Part shown: positions 41,815-52,137 of the stretch, piece after piece
Position numbering within the stretch: the stretch's first letter is position 1
How the letters are laid out: each line of letters begins with the position of its first letter
Source: Neorhizobium alkalisoli
Lineage (GTDB): Bacteria; Pseudomonadota; Alphaproteobacteria; Rhizobiales; Rhizobiaceae
Length of the DNA: 64,000 nucleotides
Direction of reading: 5' to 3'
Assembly (NCBI RefSeq): GCF_007829835.1
Contig: NZ_VIWP01000004.1
Coordinates: forward strand, 124,001-188,000
Program-made: the position numbers and the translations under genes
Notes under the pieces: generated by a model
What the model saw: only the letters and a program-made list of their open reading frames with translations
What the model was told of the DNA's origin: nothing
The model's database searches: none

Positions 41815-42453
41815 TCATTTCGCCGAGGAAAAATCCGATTTCTGCATTGCGATCTTCGTGGTGCGCGGCAGGCAGAGGATCTGCTGGCCGGCCGTCAGCA
41901 CGACATCGACGCCGCGCGGAAACAGCACCCGGTTATCGGACCATAGCCGGGCAAAGACCTCCGGCAGGCCGCTGACCTTGACCGTGGTTGCATGCGGAAT
42001 GCCGGGACCGGTCAGCGTCAGATCCTGGCCTTCGCCCCCGGTGTCACCAAGCGCGGCAACTTCAATTACCAGCGTCGTCGAACGATCCGGATATTCCTGC
42101 GTTCCTGCCGCAAAAAGGCCGAAGGAAGAGGGCGACATGCCGGGCTCGATGAAGGCGAAGCGCGATTCCGCCTTTTCGCGGGTCATCGGCGCACCGGTAT
42201 GGAAACCGATCCATTCGGCAACGGCAGATTTGGCAAGCCCGGCGCTCAGCCAGACCGGCGTCTCGTGATCGCAAAGGGTGAGCGCGATGGCGCCGGCGGC
42301 CGGGCCAAGCGGTTCCGGCTGGCCGACATCGGTCGTGACCGTGCGGATCGTTCCGGGGCGGGCCATGCCGTCCATCAGCATCCGAAAGACGCTCTGGCTC
42401 TCAAAAACCGGTTCGGAAAAACCGCCGGCAAAGATCTGGGATTTGCTGGTCAT
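41815..42453 (-). CDS. phnH: Carbon-phosphorus lyase complex subunit PhnH
   Basis: Core subunit of 212 residues, fold related to PLP-dependent transferases but without cofactor. Family features are the GFSEPVFESQSVFRMLMDGM start (about 11-30), RPGTIRT, and the C-terminal PRGVDVVLTAGQQILCLPRT. TGATG couples it to phnG (1-bp overlap). Confidence 0.95.
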   Translation of the reverse strand: MTSKSQIFAGGFSEPVFESQSVFRMLMDGMARPGTIRTVTTDVGQPEPLGPAAGAIALTLCDHETPVWLSAGLAKSAVAEWIGFHTGAPMTREKAESRFAFIEPGMSPSSFGLFAAGTQEYPDRSTTLVIEVAALGDTGGEGQDLTLTGPGIPHATTVKVSGLPEVFARLWSDNRVLFPRGVDVVLTAGQQILCLPRTTKIAMQKSDFSSAK

Positions 42454-42923
42454 CAGTCTTCTCCCCTGACCATGGTGAAGAAGTCGACACGTGTCGCAGC
42501 CGTCTCTTCAGCCTTCTTTTCGTCTTCAAGGGCGATGCGCGTTTCGATCGGGCCAAGCAGCACCTTTTCGACGTAATCGCGGGTGCCGGCTTCCTGCCAG
42601 AGGGCATCGAAGATCGCGGCCAGCTGTACGGCCTTCTTGTTCGTGCCCAACGCCTGTCCATGGCCGGCCGTGCCGGAGGCCAGAAGCACGGTTGCCCGTG
42701 TCACGGTCGCTTCGCCGAGATTGAAGGGAGCGCCATCGCCGCCGATCCGGCCGCGCACCATGACAAGTCCGGTTTCCGGCCCGCGCACGGGCTTTGCGTC
42801 CGGCTTGTTCTCAAGTCCCTGCCATGCCGCGTCAAGTTCGTCACCGAGCGCGCGCGCAAGCAGGCCGACGGCGCGGCGCCGTTCCATCGCATCTGCGGCC
42901 AGGGTGTTTTCTGCCTGGTTCAT
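42453..42923 (-). CDS. phnG: Carbon-phosphorus lyase complex subunit PhnG
   Basis: Core subunit of 156 residues with the family pattern RPETGLVMVRGRIGGDGAPF (here PETGLVMVRGRIGG, about 49-62) and NLGEATVTRA. It is the first gene of the C-P lyase operon, divergent from phnF. The 83-bp gap holds a Pho box, a -10 and a palindromic operator. Confidence 0.95.
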   Translation of the reverse strand: MNQAENTLAADAMERRRAVGLLARALGDELDAAWQGLENKPDAKPVRGPETGLVMVRGRIGGDGAPFNLGEATVTRATVLLASGTAGHGQALGTNKKAVQLAAIFDALWQEAGTRDYVEKVLLGPIETRIALEDEKKAEETAATRVDFFTMVRGED

Positions 42924-42938
42924 CGTTTAACTCCGAAA

Positions 42939-42956
42939 TGTCTATTGATATAGACA
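42939..42956. promoter_or_regulatory. Palindromic operator, probable PhnF site
   Basis: Perfect inverted repeat TGTCTAT - TGAT - ATAGACA, 16 bp before the phnG start and 51 bp before phnF. The half-site has the TCTAxA form seen for PhnF/GntR-HutC regulators. Placed downstream of the predicted phnG -10, it would block transcription when PhnF is bound. Confidence 0.72.
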
Positions 42957-42990
42957 ACCATACAATGTAGGTTACATTTAGCGTGGCGAC

Positions 42991-43008
42991 ATAACAAGCG
43001 TGTGACAT
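42991..43008 (-). promoter_or_regulatory. Pho box of the phnG operon
   Basis: On the minus strand ATGTCAC, four bases, TTGTTAT: two PhoB half-sites at 11-bp period (consensus CTGTCAT N4 CTGTCAT). Ten bases later TAAATG (about 42975-42980) fits the -10 of a PhoB-activated promoter. The box overlaps the phnF start codon (43007), so PhoB binding may also affect phnF. Confidence 0.6.
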
Positions 43009-43759
43009 GGATATTGGTGACGACAGGGATCAGCTGACGGTTCAGAGGCAGAATGGCGTCGCCCTCTGGCGCCAGATCGCCGACCGCATCCGTACATCGA
43101 TTGCGAATGGGGAATATGACGAGGCCGGAAAAGTGCCGGCGGAGTTCGTGCTGGCCGCGCAGTTCGGGGTCAACCGGCATACGGTCAGAAGCGCGCTTCA
43201 GGCGCTGGCGCAGGAAGGTATCGTCCGCTCGGTTCAGGGGCGCGGCACGCTGATCATGCGCAAGGAGCGCATCAACTTTCCGATTTCGAAGCGCACCCGC
43301 TTCAGCCAGGGTGTGGGGGATCAGGCGCGGGAAAAGCAGAGCGTGCTTTTGCGCTCGGCTGTCGAGGAGGCTTCGACAGAAGTGGCGGCACGGCTGAAGA
43401 TCGCCGTCGGATCACAGGTGGTCCGTATGGAAACGCTCGGCAAGGCCGACAAACGGCCGGTTTCCCGCGCGACATCCTGGTTCCCGGCGGATCGTTTTGG
43501 CGGCATTGCCGAAGCCTACGAGAAGACCGGATCGATCACGGCCGCCTATCGGGAACAGGGCCTGACCGATTATATCCGCGAGACGACAGAGGTTACCGCC
43601 GTCCATGCCGAAAACGCCGATCTTGCCGATCTGGCGCTGTCCCCCGGCGCGATCGTGCTCGTTGCCCGTGCTCTCAACACCGATATGGATGGCGTGCCGG
43701 TTCAGTTCTCGATCACGCGCTTCCCGGCCGATATCGTCCAGCTGACGATCGAGACCTGA
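43007..43759 (+). CDS. phnF: GntR/HutC-family regulator PhnF
   Basis: A 250-residue repressor of phosphonate genes. The winged helix-turn-helix (about 18-85) includes the GntR signature VPAEFVLAAQFGVNRHTVRS. A UTRA-type ligand-binding domain follows (about 105-245). It is divergent from phnG with a palindromic operator between. The start ATG lies inside the Pho box; a later start is possible but would cut the N-terminal helix. Confidence 0.92.
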   Translation: MDIGDDRDQLTVQRQNGVALWRQIADRIRTSIANGEYDEAGKVPAEFVLAAQFGVNRHTVRSALQALAQEGIVRSVQGRGTLIMRKERINFPISKRTRFSQGVGDQAREKQSVLLRSAVEEASTEVAARLKIAVGSQVVRMETLGKADKRPVSRATSWFPADRFGGIAEAYEKTGSITAAYREQGLTDYIRETTEVTAVHAENADLADLALSPGAIVLVARALNTDMDGVPVQFSITRFPADIVQLTIET

Positions 43760-43774
43760 CGGCAACCGCAAAAC

Positions 43775-43807
43775 AAAAAAGCAGGCCGCGGAATGCGCGG
43801 CCTGCTT
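43775..43807 (-). terminator. Terminator between phnF and the chemoreceptor gene
   Basis: Stem GCAGGCCGCG / CGCGGCCTGC with a short loop. On the minus strand it runs into TTTTTTG, so it chiefly ends the chemoreceptor transcript. It may also stop phnF. Confidence 0.8.
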
Positions 43808-43832
43808 CTGATCAATCCCTTTCGGGAAAGTT

Positions 43833-45695
43833 TTAGCCGAATGCGGCCCTGACGGCGCGGAACGCCGACGAGACTGGATGCGCGTTGCGGGAGGTCGCCT
43901 GCGCTGCTCCACGGCCATCCTCAAGCCTGAACTGCGACAACAGCTCGTTCAGAGCGGCCGCCTGGGCGGCGAGGCTGTGGCTGGCCGCATTGGTCTGTTC
44001 GACCATGGCGGCGTTCTGTTGCGTGCCCTGGTCCATCTGGTTGACCGAGACATTGATCTCGTTCAGGCCGGTCGACTGTTCGCGGGTCGAGACGACGATC
44101 GACGCGACATTGGTGTTGATACGCTGAACGTCGGCAACGATCGTCTCCAGTGCCCTGCCGGTCTCGCCGACGAGGCTGACCCCGTCTTCGACCTTGGCGC
44201 TGGAAGCGTTGATCAGATCCTTGATCTCCTTGGCCGCCTTTGCCGAACGCTGGGCGAGCTCGCGCACTTCCTGTGCGACGACGGCAAAACCCTTGCCGGC
44301 TTCACCGGCACGCGCCGCTTCCACGCCGGCATTGAGGGCCAGGAGGTTGGTCTGGAAGGCGATATCGTCGATCACGCCGATAATGTTGCCGATCTCGCTG
44401 GAAGAGGCTTCGATCTGCTGCATGGCATCGATCGCCCGGCGCACGACGTCACCGGATTTTTCGGCGCCGAGGCGGGTATGGTCGACCAGCTTTCCGGCTT
44501 CACCGGCGCGCACGGCCGAATCCTTGACCGCCGTCGTCACCTGTTCCAGTGCGGCTGCAGTTTCCTCGACGGAGGCAGCCTGCTGCTCGGTGCGCTTGGC
44601 AAGATCGTCGGCGGCCGAGCGGATCTCGTTGGCGCCGGAATCGATGGCGCGGGCATTTTCACCGACCGAGCGCAGAACCGACTGCAGCTTGGCCACAGAG
44701 TCGTTGAAGTTGAGGCGCAGCTGATCCAGCTGGCTGACGAAGGGTTTGTCCAGACGGAAGGTCATGTCGCCATCGGAGAGGTTCTTCAGGCCAAGGGCGA
44801 GACCATCGACTGCTTCGGCAACATCGGCCGCTTCGCGGGCCTTCTGTTCCTCGCGGGCAAGGCGTTCCTGTTCGCTCATCGAGCGGTTGGCTTCGGTCTC
44901 GCGCTCCAGACGTTCGCGCTCCAGCGCGTTTTCGCGGAACACGCCGACGGCGGCGGCCATCTCACCGACCTCATCGGTGCGCTCGGCGTAAGGAATTGCA
45001 GAGCGCGTATCGCCGGCCGCAAGCATGTTCATCGAAGCGGTGATCGCACCGATCGGCCGTGCCACGCGCATATAGGACAGGACGGCGGCGCCGGCTGCGA
45101 CGAGCGCCGACAGGATGATGGAAATGATCGTCACGAGCTGCGCGCTGGAGGCGACAGAGCCGGCATGGTCGATCGAGGCTTCCGCCAGCTTGAGATTGTT
45201 GGCCGAGATATCCTTGATGATCAGGATCGCCTCGATGCCGATCGGCTCCATCTGTTCAACGACGAAGCTCTTGAGGCTGGCACGTTCACCGGCCTGCGCA
45301 CGGGTATAAACCTCCGCCGCGAACTTGTCGTAACGGCCGAAATCGTTGACGAGCGTCTGATATTTGGCGCGGGTTTCGGGAAGGGTGATGCGTTCGGAGA
45401 ATGCCTTGAGGGCGGCGTCGCGCGCTACCTTGCCCTGCTCGACCTGCTTCTGCAGCGCATCGATCTCGGCATTGTCGACAGCCGACAGCATCGTCAAGGC
45501 GGCGCGGCGCTCCATGCTGAAGGCGCCATCAAGTGCGGCGATATTGGCATTGCCGATAATGTGGCGGCCGAGTTCTTTCGACTGCGTCTCCATGCCTGAC
45601 AGCGAATGAAGCGCAAATCCCCCTTGAATAATGCCGAGGGTGACGAGGCCCGCGAAAAGCGCGGGGATCAACACTTTGATTTTAATATTCTTCAT
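43833..45695 (-). CDS. Transmembrane methyl-accepting chemotaxis protein
   Basis: A 620-residue receptor. TM1 is at about 8-28, with a four-helix-bundle periplasmic domain (about 30-185) of HBM/4HB type. TM2 is at about 190-212, followed by a HAMP domain (about 213-265) and a second HAMP-like segment (about 295-350). The long signalling hairpin has tip [18 protein letters not shown] (about 450-467). No CheR-binding pentapeptide is seen at the C-terminus. The ligand is unknown. It lies next to the phn island, but chemotaxis to phosphonates would be speculation. Confidence 0.92.
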   Translation of the reverse strand: MKNIKIKVLIPALFAGLVTLGIIQGGFALHSLSGMETQSKELGRHIIGNANIAALDGAFSMERRAALTMLSAVDNAEIDALQKQVEQGKVARDAALKAFSERITLPETRAKYQTLVNDFGRYDKFAAEVYTRAQAGERASLKSFVVEQMEPIGIEAILIIKDISANNLKLAEASIDHAGSVASSAQLVTIISIILSALVAAGAAVLSYMRVARPIGAITASMNMLAAGDTRSAIPYAERTDEVGEMAAAVGVFRENALERERLERETEANRSMSEQERLAREEQKAREAADVAEAVDGLALGLKNLSDGDMTFRLDKPFVSQLDQLRLNFNDSVAKLQSVLRSVGENARAIDSGANEIRSAADDLAKRTEQQAASVEETAAALEQVTTAVKDSAVRAGEAGKLVDHTRLGAEKSGDVVRRAIDAMQQIEASSSEIGNIIGVIDDIAFQTNLLALNAGVEAARAGEAGKGFAVVAQEVRELAQRSAKAAKEIKDLINASSAKVEDGVSLVGETGRALETIVADVQRINTNVASIVVSTREQSTGLNEINVSVNQMDQGTQQNAAMVEQTNAASHSLAAQAAALNELLSQFRLEDGRGAAQATSRNAHPVSSAFRAVRAAFG

Positions 45696-45877
45696 AGCTG
45701 GCCCATCGATTGGATATGAAAAGGTCTCGGCCTCCCCCGATGCAGCTAGCTAGTCAATATGTCTGATATTATTGGTTAATAGGCCTGACGAATGTCAATT
45801 TGTCGCAGGCATTTTCGTCATCCGGCAAGTAATTTGCAGGAATTACGATAGTCACTCGGTAAAAATCGAATATTTAG

Positions 45878-45913
45878 ACCATGTGTCACAATTTATATAA
45901 TGTGACACATGGT
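45878..45913. promoter_or_regulatory. AT-rich 13-bp perfect palindrome between gpmA and the chemoreceptor gene
   Basis: ACCATGTGTCACA and TGTGACACATGGT flank ATTTATATAA. The arms are perfect. It lies 19 bp after the gpmA stop and about 180 bp upstream of the chemoreceptor start, on the minus strand. There is no U-run. It could be a regulator-binding site for the receptor gene or an unusual terminator of gpmA. Confidence 0.5.
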
Positions 45914-45931
45914 TATTTTACGCCGAAATAC

Positions 45932-46567
45932 TTAGTGTGCGCCGGACATATCGCCAAGAACAGTCTTGGTGGCGACAGTCGAATCGGCGTTCAGCGTGTA
46001 GACCATCGGCACGCCGGTCGCGAGATTGAGCTGCAGGATCTCTTCCTTGGTCAGGCGATCGAGAACCATGACCAGCGAGCGCAGCGAGTTGCCGTGTGCG
46101 GCAACCAGAACCTTTTCGCCGCGCAGAACGCGGGGCAGGATTTCCGTCAGGTAATAGGGCCAGACGCGGGCGCCGGTATCACGCAGGCTTTCGCCACCCG
46201 GCGGTGGGATGTCGTAGGAACGGCGCCAGATATGAACCTGCTCCTCGCCCCACTTGGCGCGGGCATCGTCCTTGTTGAGGCCGGAAAGGTCGCCGTAATC
46301 GCGTTCGTTGAGAGCCTGGTCGCGGATCGTTTCGAGACCTTCCTGGCCGAGCTTGCCGAGCACGATCTTCAGCGTGTTCTGGGCGCGCTTCAGGTCGGAC
46401 GTGAAGGCGATGTCGAACTTGATGCCGGTATCAGCCAGCGCCTGACCGCCGGTTTCAGCTTCCTGGATGCCGAGTGGGGTGAGGTCAGGATCCTTCCAGC
46501 CGGTAAACAGGTTTTTGAGATTCCAGTCGCTCTGGCCGTGCCGAACGAGGACGAGAGTGCCGCTCAT
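45932..46567 (-). CDS. gpmA: 2,3-bisphosphoglycerate-dependent phosphoglycerate mutase
   Basis: Glycolytic/gluconeogenic interconversion of 3- and 2-phosphoglycerate. The 211-residue protein has the phosphohistidine in [12 protein letters not shown] (His10), Glu88 in [10 protein letters not shown] and His158 in AHGNSLR. It is shorter at the C-terminus than the enteric enzyme (about 250), as is usual in alphaproteobacteria. GGAGGG precedes the ATG at 46567. It lies 22 bp after dapB. Confidence 0.95.
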   Translation of the reverse strand: MSGTLVLVRHGQSDWNLKNLFTGWKDPDLTPLGIQEAETGGQALADTGIKFDIAFTSDLKRAQNTLKIVLGKLGQEGLETIRDQALNERDYGDLSGLNKDDARAKWGEEQVHIWRRSYDIPPPGGESLRDTGARVWPYYLTEILPRVLRGEKVLVAAHGNSLRSLVMVLDRLTKEEILQLNLATGVPMVYTLNADSTVATKTVLGDMSGAH

Positions 46568-46589
46568 TGAATAATCCCTCCGAGATATG

Positions 46590-47411
46590 TCAGTTGGAAA
46601 GCCCGAGTACGTCGAGCATGGAATAGAAGCCGGGTTTTTCGCCGCGCGCCCAGAGCGCTGCCGCGACCGCGCCACGGGCGAATATGGATCTATCACGGGC
46701 GCTGTGGGACAGGGTGACGATTTCGCCTTCACCGGCAAGCAGAACCGAATGATCGCCGACGACGGAACCGCCGCGCAGTGTCGCAAAGCCGATCGTGCCG
46801 CCCGGACGCGGCCCGGTATGGCCATCGCGCACCCGCACCGACTGGCTGGCGAGATCGATGCCGCGCCCACGCGCCGCCGCCTCACCGAGCAGCAGTGCTG
46901 TGCCGGACGGCGCATCGACCTTATGCTTGTGGTGCATTTCGACGATCTCGATATCCCAGCCCGCCGCCGGCAGCGCCTTTGCCGCCTGCTGGGTGAGCAC
47001 GCCCAGAAGATTGACGCCGAGGCTCATATTGCCGGACTTGACGACGCGGGCATGGCGGGAGGCGGCCTTGAACTTTTCCTCGTCCTCGACCGAGCAGCCG
47101 GTGGTGCCGATCACATGGACGATGCGTGCCTGGGCAGCGAGAACGGAATATGCCACGCTTGTGCTCGGCGTCGTGAAATCGATGACGCCTTCCGCATCGA
47201 GAAACGCCTTCAGCGGATCGCTGGTCACCGGGACGCCGAGCTGGCCGACACCGGCAAGTTCGCCCGCATCCTTGCCGATGAAGGCTGACCCTTCGCGACC
47301 GATAGCGGCATGCAGCGTCACACCCGGCGTTTCATGGATGATACGGATCAGCGTCTGACCCATCCGGCCTGCCGCGCCGACCACTACCAGCTTCATGTCA
47401 TTCGTGGTCAT
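46590..47411 (-). CDS. dapB: 4-hydroxy-tetrahydrodipicolinate reductase
   Basis: Lysine/diaminopimelate synthesis step using NAD(P)H. The 273-residue protein has the dinucleotide site [14 protein letters not shown] (about 9-22), the loop GTTGCS, and the catalytic motif [16 protein letters not shown] (about 158-173) with its His and Lys. It is probably cotranscribed with gpmA downstream and the exporter upstream (24-bp gap). Confidence 0.97.
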   Translation of the reverse strand: MTTNDMKLVVVGAAGRMGQTLIRIIHETPGVTLHAAIGREGSAFIGKDAGELAGVGQLGVPVTSDPLKAFLDAEGVIDFTTPSTSVAYSVLAAQARIVHVIGTTGCSVEDEEKFKAASRHARVVKSGNMSLGVNLLGVLTQQAAKALPAAGWDIEIVEMHHKHKVDAPSGTALLLGEAAARGRGIDLASQSVRVRDGHTGPRPGGTIGFATLRGGSVVGDHSVLLAGEGEIVTLSHSARDRSIFARGAVAAALWARGEKPGFYSMLDVLGLSN

Positions 47412-47435
47412 GCGCAGTCCTGCCTACTTCAGATT

Positions 47436-49220
47436 CTATATGGCCCGGTCGGGCGATTGCAGATTGTTGAGGCGAGCGTAAAGCCCGTCCTTGCGCTGCG
47501 CAAGCTCCTCATGCGTGCCTTGTTCGACCACGAGACCTTCATGCATGACGACGATCTTGTCGGCCTTCACGACGGTCGAAAGGCGGTGGGCGATGACGAT
47601 CACGGTACGCCCATGCATCGCCGTTTCCAGCGCCTTCTGCACGGCTGCTTCCGACTCGTTGTCGAGGGCCGATGTCGCTTCATCGAGCAGCAGGATCGGC
47701 GCGTTGCGCACGAGGGCGCGGGCAATCGACAGCCGCTGCCGCTGACCGCCGGAAAGCGTCATGCCGTTTTCGCCGACGGGCGTATCGTAACCTTCCGGCT
47801 GCGCCACGATAAAATCGTGGGCATAGGCAAGCTTCGCGGCTTCCTCGATCTCGGTATCGGTCGCATCCGGGCGTCCGTAGCGGATATTGTCGCGGATCGT
47901 GCCTTCGAACATGTAGGGCTGCTGCGAGACATAGGCGAGCTGCCGTCTCAGCGAAGACTTGGTGACGTCGGCGATATCCTGTCCGTCGATCAGGATCTGA
48001 CCTTCGGCCGGATCGTAGAAACGCGGAATGAGATTGATGATCGTCGACTTGCCGGCGCCGGACTGGCCGACCAGCGCGGTCGTCTGGCCACCTTCGGCCA
48101 TGAGGTCGACACCCTTGAGGATCGGCCCGCCACCCGCATAGGAGAAGACGACATTCTTGAATTCGACCCGCGCCGGGCCGACGACAAGATCCCTGGCATT
48201 CGGCTTTTCCCGCTGCGCCGGCTGCATGTCGAGCAGCGCATAAATCATCTGCGCGTTGACGACGGCACGGTCGATCTGCACCTGCAACTTGGCCAGACGC
48301 CGGGCCGGGTCATAGGCCATCAGCAGTGCGGTGACGAAGGAGAAGAAGGCACCTGGCGGCACATTGTCATAGATCGAGCGGAAGGCCGCATAGGCAAGCA
48401 CGCTCGAGATCGCAAAACCGGCAAAGGTTTCGGTGAGTGGCGAGGTGCGCTCGGAAAGCCGGGCGATGCGGTTGGCGCGGCGCTCGGCCGTGTCGATGAT
48501 CTTGCTGACCTTGTTGTCGAGCTCGGTCTCCATGGTGAAGGCCTTCACCACGGCAATGCCCTGCACGGTTTCCTGCATGGCGCCGAGAACGCGGCTGTTC
48601 GTCTCGATCGCCTCGCGGGTTGCGGAACGCAACCGCTTCGACACATAGCGCAGCGCATAAAGAAGCGGCGGCGCCACGGCAAAGACGATCAGCGATAGCA
48701 CCCAATCCTTTGAAACCATCACGCCGATCAGCGAGACCAGCGTCAGCAGGTCGCGCGCGGTGGAGGTGACCGTCAGGTTGAGGACGTCGCGGATACCGTT
48801 GACGTTCTGGCTGATCTGGGCGGCAAGATGGGCCGAGCGGGCTTCGGCGAAATAACCGACAGACAGCGTCATCAGATGCTTGTAAAGACGGCGCTGGTAA
48901 CGAGCGACGATATTGTTGCCGATCTTCGACAGCGTCACGGCCTGCCCGTAGGTCGCAAAGCCGCGCAACACGAAGGCAGCAAGGATCGCACCGCAGATCA
49001 CTAGCACCATATCGGCGCGCCGATTGGCGAAAGCCTCGTTGACGACGGATTCCATGATCCATGCGGTAAAGGCCGTCGACAATGCGACGACCACGAGACA
49101 GAAGATCGCGAACGCATAGCCGCGGATATGGTCACGGCCGTTCTCGGCAATGATCCGTTTCAGCACGCGGACGACGGTGCCGGAATCCACGTGGCGTTTC
49201 TTGTCCTGGGCGACTTTCAA
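47436..49220 (-). CDS. MsbA-type ABC exporter (lipid or multidrug, fused TMD-NBD)
   Basis: A 594-residue half-transporter that works as a homodimer. Six transmembrane helices span about 35-325. The ATPase domain has Walker A GQSGAGKST (about 390-398), signature [15 protein letters not shown], Walker B ILLLDEATSALD and the switch His in VIAHRLST. The layout is that of MsbA/LmrA-like lipid A or lipid flippases. Whether it is the essential MsbA or a paralogue cannot be told. It stands between dapB and glk. Confidence 0.88.
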   Translation of the reverse strand: MKVAQDKKRHVDSGTVVRVLKRIIAENGRDHIRGYAFAIFCLVVVALSTAFTAWIMESVVNEAFANRRADMVLVICGAILAAFVLRGFATYGQAVTLSKIGNNIVARYQRRLYKHLMTLSVGYFAEARSAHLAAQISQNVNGIRDVLNLTVTSTARDLLTLVSLIGVMVSKDWVLSLIVFAVAPPLLYALRYVSKRLRSATREAIETNSRVLGAMQETVQGIAVVKAFTMETELDNKVSKIIDTAERRANRIARLSERTSPLTETFAGFAISSVLAYAAFRSIYDNVPPGAFFSFVTALLMAYDPARRLAKLQVQIDRAVVNAQMIYALLDMQPAQREKPNARDLVVGPARVEFKNVVFSYAGGGPILKGVDLMAEGGQTTALVGQSGAGKSTIINLIPRFYDPAEGQILIDGQDIADVTKSSLRRQLAYVSQQPYMFEGTIRDNIRYGRPDATDTEIEEAAKLAYAHDFIVAQPEGYDTPVGENGMTLSGGQRQRLSIARALVRNAPILLLDEATSALDNESEAAVQKALETAMHGRTVIVIAHRLSTVVKADKIVVMHEGLVVEQGTHEELAQRKDGLYARLNNLQSPDRAI

Positions 49221-49383
49221 TAAGGCTTTCCCGTTTCGGCATCATGCCGCAGCATATTTTCGATGGCGCCTATTAACCGCTTGACGTCGCTTTTGCCAGC
49301 CAAGGCGGCGGGATTCGCGATTGCTGTTGCATTCGGGCAAACCGGAAGGCCCGGTCGCCGCCTGTCAGAGACCGGCATGCGCC

Positions 49384-50403
49384 TCAGCGCTGCCAGTGGC
49401 GACCATCGAGCGAAATGCCGTAGGACTGGGGGGTTCGCGCGAAACTCGACAGCCCGGCAAGGGCCGCCTGCGGGTGGGTTACGACGAAGGTCGGGATCGT
49501 CTTCATCAGTTCCGTGTGCGGCGCTTTGTCCTCGAACTCGGCGCGGAAACGCGGCTTGCGCAGCGCGTCGATGATTTTTGGCGAAATGCCGCCACCGAGG
49601 AAAATACCGCCGCGCGCCATGAAGATCAGAGCGAGATCGCCGGCAAGCCGGCCCAGATAGCCGACAAACAGGTCGATCGTTTCGGCAGCTTGGCTGTTCT
49701 CGCCGGAAAGGCCCTGTTCAGTGACCTCCGGCGGCGTCTTGAGGATCGGCTCCAGCCCATCGGCCTTGCAGACGGCCTGATAGATGTTGACCAGCCCGCG
49801 ACCGGAGATGATCTCCTCGGCCGAGACACGGCCTTCGATCGTGCGCAGATGCGGAAACACCTGCAGATCGCGTTCCGAACGCGGCCCGATATCCACGTGC
49901 CCGCCTTCGCCGGGAACGGGGAACCAGGTGTTGCGGGCATGTACGAGGCCGGCGACACCGAGCCCGGTGCCGGGTCCGAGCACGACACGCGAAGCATCCG
50001 TTGCTTCTGTCAGCGTGCCGATCGGTTCACGGTCTTCATGGGTCAGCGAGGCGACGGCAAGTGCCTGCGCCTCGAAATCGTTGAGCACGGCGACCTCGTC
50101 GAAACCGAGTTCGCTGATCATCTTTTTCGGGCGGACAACCCAGTCGCAATTCGTCAGATCGATTTCGTCACCATCGATCGGCCCGGCAATGGCGAGAATG
50201 GCCGATTTCGGCTTTTTCGACACGGCCTTCAGCACCACGGCTTCGATCGCTTCGTCGATCGTTGCAAAATCCGCCGTCTGGACGGTCGGAAAATTCTCCG
50301 GCTCGCTCTCGGCATCGATCAGCACGGAAAAGCGGGCATTGGTGCCGCCGATATCACCGATCAGGATCGGGAATGCGAGTTTGTCGGATTGAGCGTCGGA
50401 CAT
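49384..50403 (-). CDS. glk: Glucokinase
   Basis: Phosphorylates glucose with ATP. The 339-residue protein is of the Escherichia coli-type family: N-terminal phosphate loop [13 protein letters not shown] (about 14-26), catalytic Asp region [24 protein letters not shown] (about 152-163) and EGGHVDIGP with the sugar-binding Glu/His. It lies 17 bp upstream of nothing but directly after mgsA on the same strand, so mgsA-glk is a likely unit around hexose flux. Confidence 0.95.
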   Translation of the reverse strand: MSDAQSDKLAFPILIGDIGGTNARFSVLIDAESEPENFPTVQTADFATIDEAIEAVVLKAVSKKPKSAILAIAGPIDGDEIDLTNCDWVVRPKKMISELGFDEVAVLNDFEAQALAVASLTHEDREPIGTLTEATDASRVVLGPGTGLGVAGLVHARNTWFPVPGEGGHVDIGPRSERDLQVFPHLRTIEGRVSAEEIISGRGLVNIYQAVCKADGLEPILKTPPEVTEQGLSGENSQAAETIDLFVGYLGRLAGDLALIFMARGGIFLGGGISPKIIDALRKPRFRAEFEDKAPHTELMKTIPTFVVTHPQAALAGLSSFARTPQSYGISLDGRHWQR

Positions 50404-50420
50404 GTGCAGCCTGTCTCGTC

Positions 50421-50795
50421 CTATTGGAAATCGATGAATTTTTCAGCGGTGGCGCGGTTCAGCGCCATCGGAATGTCGTAGACCGTCGCAAGCCGGGTCA
50501 GCGCCTTCACGTCGACATCGTGCGGAAGCGCGCTCAAGGGATCGATGAAGAAGATCAGCATGCCGACCTCGCCGGTGGCGATCATTGCGCCGATCTGCTG
50601 GTCGCCGCCAAGCGGGCCGCTTTTCAGCCGGGTCACATCGAGCCCGGGGCAGGCATCCAGAACGCGGCCGCCGGTCGTGCCCGTCGCGACGATCCGGTAA
50701 CGGCCAAGGGCAACCTGATGTTGGCGCGCAAAATCCGCCATCTCGTCCTTTTTCAGGTCGTGGGCGATCAGCGCTATGCAGGGAAGGGGCGACAT
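50421..50795 (-). CDS. mgsA: Methylglyoxal synthase
   Basis: Converts dihydroxyacetone phosphate to methylglyoxal, a phosphate-releasing bypass. The 124-residue protein has the catalytic Asp65 in [14 protein letters not shown], the phosphate loop ATGTTGGRV (38-46), and the conserved [12 protein letters not shown] with the active-site His92. The length is slightly short of the 152-residue enteric form, as in other small homologues. It probably forms an operon with glk. Confidence 0.94.
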   Translation of the reverse strand: MSPLPCIALIAHDLKKDEMADFARQHQVALGRYRIVATGTTGGRVLDACPGLDVTRLKSGPLGGDQQIGAMIATGEVGMLIFFIDPLSALPHDVDVKALTRLATVYDIPMALNRATAEKFIDFQ

Positions 50796-50896
50796 GGGTT
50801 CCTCAACCAGGTCTTCAATCGATTTGTGTAGGCCTTCTAGCCTGCCAAAGCGAGGATGGAAAGGTGTCGCGGAAAAACAGCCGGAGCTTGTGGCAT

Positions 50897-51955
50897 CTAC
50901 CGGCTGGGCCTTGGCGTTGGAAGCGGCACCTGCTCTTGCGAGGTCGCATCCTCGGCGGGCTCGGCTTCTGTTGTGCTAGTCGGCAGGGCAGTTTGCGGAG
51001 AATAGGAAATGACGCTTCCACCGAAGGTCGCGTCCGCCTCCGAGCGCGCCGGAGCGGCAAGCACGGCGGCGCAGGCCTTTGGCAGATCTGACAACATCAC
51101 CTGGCGCGGCTTGACCGGCTTCTTGTTCGGATCGGGTTTTGGCGGCGGCGCCCAGGGCTCCTTGGTGAACCACCAGGCAAGACCCTTGCTGTCGCAATCG
51201 TCGCCCTTCGGTACGGCCGCCTGTTTCTGGCAGGAGGTTGCACCCGGCGGGCAGGAAAGGCGCACGTGAAAATGCTCGTCATGGCCGTAGATCGGCCGCA
51301 CCTTGCCCAGCAGGTCGCGATCGCCGGTCCAGGTCTGGCAGAGTTTTTTCTTGATCGCAGGGTTGACGAAGACGCGCTGCACTTGCGGATAGCTCGCAGC
51401 CTGCATGACTAGCCGTGCATGCGTGCTGGTCCAGCGGTTCGAATCGACCGTCAAAAACTTGCTCTTGTCGAGCATGGAGGTGAACGGCATGTCCTCGCGC
51501 TGCTGCACCGAAAGCGGCTGCGCCGGTTTCGGCGTGAACCAGATATCGGCGTCCAGCCCGACCTGATGGGAGGCATGGCCCGTGATCATCGGCCCGCCGC
51601 GCGGCTGCGAAATATCGCCGACCAGAATGCCCGATCCCCAGCCGAGCCGGGCCGCATCCTGCGAAAACTGTTCGAGGAAGGAAATCATCGCCGGATTACC
51701 CCAGCGGCGGTTGCGCGAAAGCCGCATCGCCTGCCAGGTCGGCCCGTCGGTCGGAAGTGCCACCGCGCCCGACATGCAGCCCTTGGCATAGAAGCCGAGC
51801 GGATCCGCTTCGGCCTTGCTTGGCAGTTTGACGCTGCCGAAAAGCTGCTTGGCCGTTTTCGGTTCTTCGGCCACCGCCGGATCGATCAGGCCGCTGCAGA
51901 ACATTGCCGCGGACACCAGTGCTGGAATTGCCTTCGAAATCGATCTCATGAACAT
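50897..51955 (-). CDS. mepA: Penicillin-insensitive murein DD-endopeptidase MepA
   Basis: Periplasmic LAS-family zinc endopeptidase (M74) that opens DD-cross-links. The 352-residue precursor has a signal peptide (about 1-29). Metal ligands are in [15 protein letters not shown] (His and Asp, about 122-136) and DEHFHVRL (His). Paired cysteines follow (SCPPGATSC). A Pro/Lys-rich segment and an acidic low-complexity tail ending PLPTPRPSR extend beyond the catalytic domain. The start is ATG 51955 or 51949; both leave the signal peptide intact. The upstream in-frame extension is rejected. Confidence 0.92.
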   Translation of the reverse strand: MFMRSISKAIPALVSAAMFCSGLIDPAVAEEPKTAKQLFGSVKLPSKAEADPLGFYAKGCMSGAVALPTDGPTWQAMRLSRNRRWGNPAMISFLEQFSQDAARLGWGSGILVGDISQPRGGPMITGHASHQVGLDADIWFTPKPAQPLSVQQREDMPFTSMLDKSKFLTVDSNRWTSTHARLVMQAASYPQVQRVFVNPAIKKKLCQTWTGDRDLLGKVRPIYGHDEHFHVRLSCPPGATSCQKQAAVPKGDDCDSKGLAWWFTKEPWAPPPKPDPNKKPVKPRQVMLSDLPKACAAVLAAPARSEADATFGGSVISYSPQTALPTSTTEAEPAEDATSQEQVPLPTPRPSR

Positions 51956-52137
51956 CTGCCGCAAATCACTTTGCCTGAACTGTAACGGGAAAAGGCAATT
52001 TGGTGAAATGGACAACCGCCCCGAACCGGCAAGATCATGCCCGGAATAAAATGCTTGTGACCGGGCCTGCCTGTCTTTTGCTTTGTTTTGCCCTATGCTG
52101 TCCCGCAACAAGACTCGATCTATAAAAGGGATGGCGA

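Noticed and set aside
43878..45599. A 573-codon open frame antisense to the chemoreceptor gene
   Set aside because: Mirror of the coding frame of a clear chemoreceptor; no recognisable domain.
46568..46915. N-terminal extension of gpmA through the end of dapB
   Set aside because: The extension lies inside dapB; the ATG at 46567 has a good SD and gives the canonical start with LVLVRHGQ.
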